From contig NZ_CALHGC010000221.1 of the NCBI RefSeq assembly GCF_938029485.1, forward strand, positions 1 through 13,550: a stretch of DNA of 13,550 nucleotides. The letters run 5' to 3'. The position numbers and the translations under genes were made by a program. This document shows positions 1-5,366 of the stretch, in pieces. The notes below the pieces were generated by a model that did not search any database, was not told where the DNA came from, and worked only from the letters and a program-made list of their open reading frames with translations. This stretch comes from an uncultured Treponema sp. (GTDB lineage: Bacteria > Spirochaetota > Spirochaetia > Treponematales > Treponemataceae). The number at the start of each line of letters is the position of its first letter. The first letter of the stretch is position 1.

Positions 1-12
1 AGGTCACGATCC

Positions 13-942
13 TCACGCGCAAGGCGGGCGAAAAGCAGGGCATACGCTGGGAATCCACGGTATACGGTCGGCAAAACGGCAACCCGTATGCTTGAGTTTT
101 TTAAGCGACGGCACCATACCTTTAATAACGTGCAGCATATCGTCGTCTTTATCCGCCTGCGGAATCGATTTAAGCAAAGAACGCGTATAAGGATGCAAGG
201 GATGAGTAAACAATTCCTGCACGGCAGCAAGTTCGACGATTTGCCCCGCATACATAACTGCAACGCGGTCGGCCACCTGTGCGACGACACCGAGGTCGTG
301 CGTGATAAGGATAATACCCGCCTTGTGTTCTTCCTGCAGGTCTTTGATAAGATCGAGAATCTGTGCTTGAATGGTTACGTCGAGCGCCGTCGTCGGTTCA
401 TCGGCAATGATAAGCGACGGATTACAAGACAGTGCAGTTGCGATAAGTACCCGCTGCCTCATTCCGCCGGAAAGCTCATGCGGGAACCGCTGCGCCGTAC
501 GCTTAGGGTTCTGAATACCGACATCGTTTAAAAGCTGTAAAACCCGCTCCTGTCGTTCTTTTTCGTTGAGGTTGGTGTGGTACAGCAGGGCTTCTTCAAT
601 CTGCTTCCCTACCCGCTGCAGCGGATTAAGCGATGCAAGCGGATCCTGAAAGATAAAGCCGATATCCTTTCCGCGGATTTTATTCATTTCGTCCTCGGAA
701 AGGGTCAGCAGATCCCTGCCGTTAAGGAGAATTTCGCCCGAAACCCGGGTAAAGCGCATATCATGCAAGCCCATAACGGACATCGCGACGGTACTTTTAC
801 CGCAGCCCGATTCCCCTACAATAGCAAGCATTTCATTAGGTCTGACATCAAAAGAGACTCCGTCGACCGCATCATAGTAATTGCCGTCGATACGGAACGC
901 CGTGTGCAAATTCTTAACGGTCAATAAATTGTTTTGTTCCAT
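13..942 (-). CDS. oppD: Oligopeptide/dipeptide ABC transporter ATP-binding protein (OppD/DppD type), short C-terminus
   Basis: Cytoplasmic ATPase subunit that powers a peptide importer. All ABC landmarks are present: Walker A GESGCGKST at residues 43-51, Q-loop around FIFQD at 96-100, signature LSGGMRQR at 157-164, Walker B LIIADEP at 177-183 and switch His215 in ITHDLG. After about residue 230 comes the peptide-transporter C-terminal extension, with GCRFADR at 287-293. The family normally continues some 30 or more residues past that motif with further cysteines. Here the frame stops at residue 309 in a tail (SVCPAFRPPCA) that does not look like the family. It may be a frameshift or a real truncation; only 12 bases of downstream sequence are visible. 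The ATG at 942 has no clear Shine-Dalgarno sequence. The upstream HAD gene ends in a terminator, so oppD probably starts its own transcript. Family assignment is firm. OppD versus DppD, and hence the exact substrate, is not resolved. Confidence 0.88.
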   Translation of the reverse strand: MEQNNLLTVKNLHTAFRIDGNYYDAVDGVSFDVRPNEMLAIVGESGCGKSTVAMSVMGLHDMRFTRVSGEILLNGRDLLTLSEDEMNKIRGKDIGFIFQDPLASLNPLQRVGKQIEEALLYHTNLNEKERQERVLQLLNDVGIQNPKRTAQRFPHELSGGMRQRVLIATALSCNPSLIIADEPTTALDVTIQAQILDLIKDLQEEHKAGIILITHDLGVVAQVADRVAVMYAGQIVELAAVQELFTHPLHPYTRSLLKSIPQADKDDDMLHVIKGMVPSLKKLKHTGCRFADRIPWIPSVCPAFRPPCA

Positions 943-978
943 GGTTGAGTTCTACTTATATTATAAGTCTCAGAAAGC

Positions 979-1003
979 CCTCTAAAAACGGATGTTTTCA
1001 GAG
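979..1003. repeat. Degenerate copy of dispersed palindromic repeat
   Basis: CTCTAAAAAC and GTTTTCAGAG form an imperfect stem with one mismatch. This matches the better-preserved copies at 2127-2151 and 10180-10205. It lies 37-61 bases upstream of the oppD start on that gene's strand. Confidence 0.5.
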
Positions 1004-1106
1004 TTTTTCTCTTGTTTTATGTTTATTACGGTATCACGGATACGGAAATTTTGCAACCGGAAAAATAAAAAATCCGGATAACTGCATTAGGCTCTTTTGT
1101 TATCCC

Positions 1107-1181
1107 CGCAGAATAATTGAGGCCGTTCAACCAGAGTTGAACCGTTGGTTCAAATGGTCTCTCGACCTCAATTATTCTGCG
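1107..1181. other. Possible structured RNA or inverted-repeat element
   Basis: A perfect 16-bp inverted repeat (CGCAGAATAATTGAGG at 1107-1122, its complement at 1166-1181) encloses 43 bases. Inside, GTTCAAC/GTTGAAC (1125-1131 and 1136-1142) forms one hairpin. The second arm can instead pair with GGTTCAA just downstream (TTGAACC about 1137-1143, GGTTCAA about 1147-1153), so the two hairpins exclude each other. There is no U-tract, so it is not a plain terminator. It lies in the presumed oppD leader. Function is unknown. Confidence 0.45.
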
Positions 1182-1220
1182 ATGTTTATCAATTTTTCCT
1201 GATGCGGTTACCCATCTGCT

Positions 1221-1257
1221 AGAAAAAATGTGCGAAATTTTATCCAAAATTTCGCAC
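1221..1257 (-). terminator. Rho-independent terminator of the HAD phosphatase gene
   Basis: Read on the minus strand, a perfect 12-bp stem (GTGCGAAATTTT and its complement, 1230-1241 and 1246-1257, 4-base loop) is followed by ATTTTTTCT. It lies 28 bases after the stop codon of the HAD gene. The stem is AT-rich in its inner half. Confidence 0.75.
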
Positions 1258-1284
1258 AGAAAGAAGGTACCGCATCCTTCTGCT

Positions 1285-2106
1285 CTACAGCAGATATTTC
1301 TCTAAAAAGCGGGCGACGCCGTCTTCGTTATTGGTATAGTCCGTTACCGCGTATGCGATATCTTTGATAGCCTGCAGCCCGTTTTTCATGGCGATGCCGT
1401 ATCCTGCAAGACGGATCATCGTTTCGTCATTCATGCTGTCGCCGAATGCCATCACCGCCTCGTTTTTAATACCGAGCAGCCATGCCAGCTCTTGTAGAAA
1501 CTCACCCTTACCGGTATCAAGCGGAATTATTTCCAAAAAATACGGTTTACTGGTAAACAGAACAGCCCGTGTACCGAACCGCTTTCTAAACTCAGGTTCG
1601 ACGGCTGCGATAATATCAGGCTCCGCGGGGATAAGGAGCTTATACACCGGCTTGGTGCGCAAAATCTTTCGGTAGTCCTCCGGCACGACAATCTTCATTT
1701 TCGTCAGATGCGCATCCCTATCCGAAAACTCCGTCCGTTTGACGATATAAATGGTATCGTCAAGGTAGAGATGACAGGATAGATTTTGCGACTCTATATA
1801 ATCGTAAATTTCAAGTGCAAGATCGGAGGAAAGACGGCGGCTGATAATTTCCAGCTTCATATCGGAGGTCAATATCTGCGTCCCGTTGTTACACAGTATA
1901 TAGCTTTCTATTTTATCCGAACCGATCCGCTGCGCATACGAATGCACCGAACGGGGACTTCGGCCCGAAGCAAGCAATGTCAGTACACCTTTTTTCATCA
2001 AGGCCTGTAAAACCGACACCGTATAATCGGAGATGGTCAGATCATCCCGCAAAAGGGTGTCGTCCAAATCCATTGCGATAATTTCTATGTTTTTCAACTT
2101 TTCCAT
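1285..2106 (-). CDS. Cof-type HAD-IIB family hydrolase (sugar-phosphate/FMN phosphatase-like)
   Basis: Soluble HAD-superfamily phosphatase of 273 residues, the usual length for the Cof/YidA group. Motif I is MDLDDT, with nucleophile Asp13 and acid/base Asp15. Motif II is LLASGRS with Ser47. A motif III lysine probably lies in DTGKG near residue 200. Motif IV is GDSMND at 222-227, supplying Mg2+ ligands. The segment between motifs II and III forms the type IIB cap that decides substrate choice, so the substrate (sugar phosphates, FMN and PLP are typical) cannot be read here. The ATG at 2106 is chosen because the hydrophobic first strand and motif I begin directly after it. The Shine-Dalgarno is weak (AGAAG). 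It is divergent from gyrB and ends in its own terminator, so it is probably monocistronic. Confidence 0.9.
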   Translation of the reverse strand: MEKLKNIEIIAMDLDDTLLRDDLTISDYTVSVLQALMKKGVLTLLASGRSPRSVHSYAQRIGSDKIESYILCNNGTQILTSDMKLEIISRRLSSDLALEIYDYIESQNLSCHLYLDDTIYIVKRTEFSDRDAHLTKMKIVVPEDYRKILRTKPVYKLLIPAEPDIIAAVEPEFRKRFGTRAVLFTSKPYFLEIIPLDTGKGEFLQELAWLLGIKNEAVMAFGDSMNDETMIRLAGYGIAMKNGLQAIKDIAYAVTDYTNNEDGVARFLEKYLL

Positions 2107-2126
2107 CTCATACTTCTACAGGGCAT

Positions 2127-2151
2127 TTCTAAAAACTGCAGTTTTTAGAGG
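2127..2151. repeat. Dispersed palindromic repeat, best-preserved copy
   Basis: A perfect 22-base palindrome spans 2128-2149: TCTAAAAACTG followed by its exact complement. The flank GGTTCCCTA matches GGCTCCCTA beside the copy at 10180-10205, so homology extends past the dyad itself. It lies 21 bases upstream of the HAD start codon. With no long U-tract on either side, it is not an obvious terminator. Confidence 0.65.
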
Positions 2152-2279
2152 TTCCCTACAACAATACTTCATGTGTTTTATACACAGGCGCAAAATATAA
2201 CATAAAAAAACAAAAAGCTAAAGGGCAACGGAAATCAGTAGGAACGCAAGAGATATAGATAAAATTTCTAACGATTACC

Positions 2280-2308
2280 TTTACTTTTTCGGGCGATTAT
2301 AGTATGAT
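2280..2308 (+). promoter_or_regulatory. Candidate gyrB promoter
   Basis: TTTACT (2280-2285), a 17-base spacer and TATGAT (2303-2308) resemble a sigma-70 promoter (4/6 and 5/6 matches). Another TATACT lies at 2396-2401 without a good -35. Prediction only. Confidence 0.35.
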
Positions 2309-2441
2309 GGCTCGGTTTTCATAAAGAACGGGAACTTCTATCATTATCATCATTTTTATAGAATACCCCATAATTCATAGGATACCGTTAAAGGTTATAC
2401 TTTTTACCGGTTACTTTCATCTTATTCTCTAAGGATAGAGC

Positions 2442-4361
2442 ATGACAACGCTTTCATATTCAGCGGAAAATATCACAGTTTTAAAGGGGCTGGACGCCGT
2501 CCGCAAACGCCCCGGAATGTATATCGGCTCTACCGGTCCTGACGGGCTGCATCATTTGGTATACGAAGTCGTCGACAACTGTATCGACGAAGCGATGGCG
2601 GGCTATTGCGATACCATTTTGGTCGTATTGGAAAAAAACGATACCGTCAGAGTAGAAGATAACGGACGCGGTATTCCCGTCGATATTCACCCCGAAGAGG
2701 GCGTGAGCGCGCTGGAGTTGGTTTTGACACGGCTCCATGCAGGCGGTAAATTCGACAAGGGTTCGTACAAGGTTTCCGGCGGTTTGCACGGTGTCGGTGT
2801 TTCTGTTGTGAATGCACTTTCAACCGGTATGGAAGCGATTGTTTGCAGGGACGGCTTTGAGTATGTGCAGAAATTTGCCGCCGGTGAGCCGCTCGGCCCG
2901 GTTGCCAAACGGGGAGAAACGCAAAAGCGCGGCACTACCATCCGCTGGACTGCCGACCCGACTATTTTTACCGAAACGACCACCTATAACTTTGACGTAC
3001 TGGCAGTCCGGTTGCGCGAACTCGCCTTTTTGAATAATACCATCAGCATCGTATTACGCGACGAGCGGCTTTCCACCCCAAAGGAAGTTACTTTTGCCTT
3101 TGACGGTGGGCTTTCTCACTTTGTGCGCTACCTGAACGAAAGTAAACAGGTGCTACCCAAAGAACCGATCTATTTTGACGGTGAAAAAAACGATGTCATT
3201 GTTGAACTTGCAATGCAGTACAACGACGGCTATAAAGAAAACATCCTTTCTTTTGTCAACGATATTAACACGCGGGAGGGAGGTACCCACCTCGAAGGTT
3301 TTAAAACGGCGCTCACCCGCGTGATGAATGAATTCTTGAAAAAAAACGCCAAGCTTTCTAAAAAGATGGAAAAAGAAGAAAAGCTGATGGGTGAAGATGT
3401 GCGTGCCGGTTTAACGGCGGTACTATCGGTCAAAGTCCCTGAGCCTCAGTTTGAAGGACAGACGAAGACCAAGCTCGGCAACAGCGATGTACGCAGCATC
3501 GTTGACACCTTTATCAACGAAAAACTCACCCTCTTTTTTGAGCAAAACCCGACCGAAATCGATAAAATCCTCGAAAAAGCAGTCGGTGAAGCAACCGCCC
3601 GTATCGCAGCGCGCAAGGCAAAGGAAGCGACCCGCCGAAAAAGCGGCCTTGACAGCTTTGGGCTGCCGGGGAAACTTGCCGACTGTTCTTCCAAAGACCC
3701 GGAAAAATGTGAGGTCTACATTGTAGAAGGTGATTCTGCAGGCGGTTCCGCAAAGAAGGGGCGCGACAGTAAGACGCAGGCGATTTTGCCGCTCTGGGGA
3801 AAGATGCTGAACGTCGAAAAAACCCGGCTCGACAAGGTGATGAGCAATGAGAAACTCCAGCCGATTATCGCGACGCTCGGTACCGGCATCGGCGAGGATT
3901 TTAACCTTGATAAAATCCGCTACCACAAGATTATTATTATGGCTGATGCCGACGTGGACGGTTCCCATATCCGCACGCTTTTACTCACCTTCTTTTTCCG
4001 CTATATGCCGCAGATCATCGAAGACGGTTATGTGTACCTTGCGATGCCGCCGCTGTACAAAGTGAGCTGGAATAAAAAAGAATGGTACGTATACGACGAC
4101 AACGAAAAAGCCGAAGTTTTGAAGCAGCTCGGCGACAATGCGGCAAAGGCTTCCGTTCAGCGCTACAAAGGTCTCGGTGAAATGGACAGTACGCAACTGT
4201 GGGAAACGACGATGGATCCCGCCCGCCGTAAGATGATGCGGGTAACCCTGCCCGATGCAGTAGAAGCTGATAGGATTTTCAGCACGCTGATGGGCGAAGA
4301 AGTAGAGCCGCGCCGCAAGTTTATCGAAGAAAATGCGGTGTACGCGAATTTGGATGTGTAA
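2442..4361 (+). CDS. gyrB: DNA gyrase subunit B
   Basis: ATPase subunit of the A2B2 type II topoisomerase that introduces negative supercoils. The GHKL ATPase domain is complete: Glu42 and Asn46 in EVVDNCIDE, Asp73 in VEDNGRGIP, and the ATP lid GGLHGVGVSVVNALS at 113-127. The transducer domain follows. The Toprim domain has Glu429 in EGDSAGG and the metal-binding DADVD at 502-506. The C-terminal RYKGLGEM and EEVEPRRKFIEENA segments are typical. At 639 residues it is the compact form without the large insertion of E. coli GyrB. The ATG at 2442 is preceded by AAGGA six bases upstream. Residue 452 in LPLWGKM is Trp where E. coli has Lys447. No terminator follows; a small membrane-protein gene begins 31 bases after the stop, so transcription may continue towards gyrA. 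Confidence 0.97.
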   Translation: MTTLSYSAENITVLKGLDAVRKRPGMYIGSTGPDGLHHLVYEVVDNCIDEAMAGYCDTILVVLEKNDTVRVEDNGRGIPVDIHPEEGVSALELVLTRLHAGGKFDKGSYKVSGGLHGVGVSVVNALSTGMEAIVCRDGFEYVQKFAAGEPLGPVAKRGETQKRGTTIRWTADPTIFTETTTYNFDVLAVRLRELAFLNNTISIVLRDERLSTPKEVTFAFDGGLSHFVRYLNESKQVLPKEPIYFDGEKNDVIVELAMQYNDGYKENILSFVNDINTREGGTHLEGFKTALTRVMNEFLKKNAKLSKKMEKEEKLMGEDVRAGLTAVLSVKVPEPQFEGQTKTKLGNSDVRSIVDTFINEKLTLFFEQNPTEIDKILEKAVGEATARIAARKAKEATRRKSGLDSFGLPGKLADCSSKDPEKCEVYIVEGDSAGGSAKKGRDSKTQAILPLWGKMLNVEKTRLDKVMSNEKLQPIIATLGTGIGEDFNLDKIRYHKIIIMADADVDGSHIRTLLLTFFFRYMPQIIEDGYVYLAMPPLYKVSWNKKEWYVYDDNEKAEVLKQLGDNAAKASVQRYKGLGEMDSTQLWETTMDPARRKMMRVTLPDAVEADRIFSTLMGEEVEPRRKFIEENAVYANLDV

Positions 4362-4392
4362 GATACAGGGGTTTGTCAGGGAGGTGTTTTGT

Positions 4393-4569
4393 ATGGATGA
4401 AAAAAGAAATGAAGATGTAAATACCGATACCGGCGCAGCTTCTAAAATCATTGCTGCAGGGATAGGAATACTATCCGCTTCTGTTTTAGCTTATTGCGGA
4501 TATAAAATTATCAATAATCAACTCACTAAAACCGAGTATGAGCCGGATCCGAATAAAGTGATAGAATAA
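4393..4569 (+). CDS. Small single-pass membrane protein, unknown function
   Basis: A 58-residue protein with a hydrophilic, acidic N-terminus (residues 1-15), one membrane segment at about 18-40 (from KIIAAGIGIL to CGYKII) and a charged 18-residue tail. There is no lipobox or cleavage signal. The ATG at 4393 is chosen because GGGAGGTG ends six bases before it. An upstream in-frame ATG at 4333 would overlap gyrB and add residues unlike an N-terminus. The next gene starts three bases after its stop, so the two are probably translated as a pair. Base composition is clearly more AT-rich than gyrB. I do not recognise a family. An anchor or partner for the downstream ART-like protein is possible, but this rests only on adjacency. 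Confidence 0.65.
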   Translation: MDEKRNEDVNTDTGAASKIIAAGIGILSASVLAYCGYKIINNQLTKTEYEPDPNKVIE

Positions 4570-4572
4570 CGT

Positions 4573-5187
4573 ATGTATAAAAAACGAGATAATTTACTAT
4601 TCGGTTTTCACGGTTGTGATGAAACAATTTGCGATGCGTTAGTATTCGGAAAGCAAAGAAATTTGAATTTTAGCGAAAATCCTTATGATTGGCTCGGAAA
4701 AGGTATGTATTTCTGGGAAAACGATCCTGAACGCGCTTTCGAATGGGCTGAAAGTCTTATGCGTCGGAGGCAAAATGAAAATCAAAAAATAACAAAACCC
4801 GCGGTTTTAGGTGCTGTTATTTGCCTTGGGCGTTGTCTTGATTTTCTTGAAAGAGAAAACCTTAGAAAATTAAAAGAATATTATAATACAATTTCCGAGT
4901 ATTTTAAAAAGCAAGGTGTACATTTACCTGAAAACAAAGGCGGAAAAGATCTTTTAAAAAGAGAACTGGATTGTTTTCTTATAAATTCATTTGTCGCAAA
5001 GCAAAAAGAAGAAGATGAAAGCCAATCATACGATTCTGTACGTGGTGTGTTTTTTGAAGGAAATGAATTGTATCCAACTGCAGGATTTAGAGAAAAGGAT
5101 CATATTCAAATTGCCATACTTAATCCGAATTGTATAAAAGGCTTTTTTAAAGTTCGAAGCGAGGATAAAAATTTTCATTCAGTATAA
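4573..5187 (+). CDS. Putative ADP-ribosyltransferase-like protein, function unknown
   Basis: A 204-residue soluble protein without signal peptide or membrane segment. The N-terminus reads GFHGCD (His13-Gly14), followed by YDWLGKGMYFWEN (Asp39-Asn50; Tyr46, Glu49) and AFEWAE at 55-60. This spacing (HG, then G-x-YF, then a helix with A-x-x-WA) resembles the start of ART-fold families such as DUF3990. The C-terminal half has YDSVRGVFFEG (153-163) and KDHIQI-LNPNCIKG (176-190), which could close the active site; the third catalytic residue is unclear (Glu162 or the HIQI strand). I believe close relatives occur as uncharacterised accessory proteins in many bacteria, but cannot verify this. There is no clear Shine-Dalgarno; coupling to the gene three bases upstream is likely. 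Its AT-rich composition and lysine-rich sequence differ from gyrB and gyrA, suggesting later acquisition. Toxin or defence roles are speculation. Confidence 0.8.
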   Translation: MYKKRDNLLFGFHGCDETICDALVFGKQRNLNFSENPYDWLGKGMYFWENDPERAFEWAESLMRRRQNENQKITKPAVLGAVICLGRCLDFLERENLRKLKEYYNTISEYFKKQGVHLPENKGGKDLLKRELDCFLINSFVAKQKEEDESQSYDSVRGVFFEGNELYPTAGFREKDHIQIAILNPNCIKGFFKVRSEDKNFHSV

Positions 5188-5192
5188 CAACT

Positions 5193-5221
5193 TTGTGTAG
5201 TGCAAATCAAAATTCTATAGA
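5193..5221 (+). promoter_or_regulatory. Candidate promoter for gyrA
   Basis: TTGTGT (5193-5198), a 17-base spacer and TATAGA (5216-5221) give a moderate sigma-70 match. Transcripts would begin near 5228, at the edge of the G-rich structured leader. Prediction only. Confidence 0.35.
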
Positions 5222-5222
5222 C

Positions 5223-5338
5223 CTACCCCTAAAGAATGTCTCTGCAACAATGCCGAGGCGGGGTGTTAGGGGCGGGAGCCCCTAGGAGAGGGGGTAGCGG
5301 AAGCCGAGCGCGGCTGGAGCGAGGGGGAGACTTCCCCC
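5223..5338 (+). other. G-rich multi-hairpin leader upstream of gyrA
   Basis: Three short hairpins follow one another: TAGGGGC-GGGA-GCCCCTA (5267-5284), AGCCG-AGCG-CGGCT (5302-5315) and GGGGGA-GACT-TCCCCC (5323-5338). In addition CTACCCC (5223-5229) can pair with GGGGTAG (5291-5297), enclosing the first hairpin. The G runs stand out sharply from the AT-rich gene before it. It ends 15 bases before the gyrA ribosome-binding site. It could be a cis-acting RNA, a small RNA, or a mobile/repeat element; one window cannot decide. Confidence 0.45.
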
Positions 5339-5352
5339 ACCTGATGATAATG

Positions 5353-5358
5353 AAGGAG
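5353..5358 (+). promoter_or_regulatory. gyrA ribosome-binding site fixing a GTG start
   Basis: AAGGAG lies eight bases before GTG at 5367. It supports this GTG as the start and leads directly into the conserved GyrA N-terminus. Confidence 0.75.
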
Positions 5359-5366
5359 CATAAAAC

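Larger units (their letters stand above)
943..1284. other. Gene-free gap between oppD and the HAD gene, rich in inverted repeats
   Basis: No convincing gene lies in this 342-base stretch. From left to right it holds a degenerate copy of the dispersed palindrome (979-1003), a small CCGGA/TCCGG dyad around 1059-1079, a 16-bp inverted repeat enclosing alternative hairpins (1107-1181), and the terminator of the HAD gene (1221-1257). Read on the minus strand, most of it would be the 5' leader of oppD. No strong promoter was found. A weak candidate, TTGCAA-N17-TACCGT, lies on the minus strand at about 1026-1055. Confidence 0.6.
2107..2441. other. Divergent intergenic region between the HAD gene and gyrB
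   Basis: These 335 bases hold no gene. They contain a well-preserved dispersed palindrome near the HAD start, AT-rich stretches that must include the HAD promoter (no confident hexamer pair chosen), and a candidate gyrB promoter at 2280-2308. From that promoter gyrB would have a leader of about 125 bases, in which I see no strong hairpin. There is no DnaA-box cluster, so nothing points to oriC. Confidence 0.6.

Noticed and set aside
1026..1247. Minus-strand 73-codon frame (and a plus-strand frame 945-1202) in the oppD-HAD gap
   Set aside because: The minus frame starts inside the terminator stem and runs through the inverted repeats; neither frame has a ribosome-binding site or recognisable protein features.
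2310..2441. Possible origin of replication near gyrB
   Set aside because: No DnaA-box cluster, dnaA or dnaN is seen; AT-richness alone is not enough.
3423..3968. 181-codon minus-strand frame inside gyrB
   Set aside because: It is antisense to the highly conserved Toprim region of gyrB; openness follows from the codon bias of the real gene.
4333..4392. Longer start for the small membrane protein at 4333
   Set aside because: It overlaps gyrB by 29 bases, adds atypical residues and lacks the strong GGGAGGTG found before 4393.
5260..5340. Transcription terminator after the ART-like gene
   Set aside because: The hairpins are GC-rich but none is followed by a U-tract, so simple rho-independent termination is not supported.
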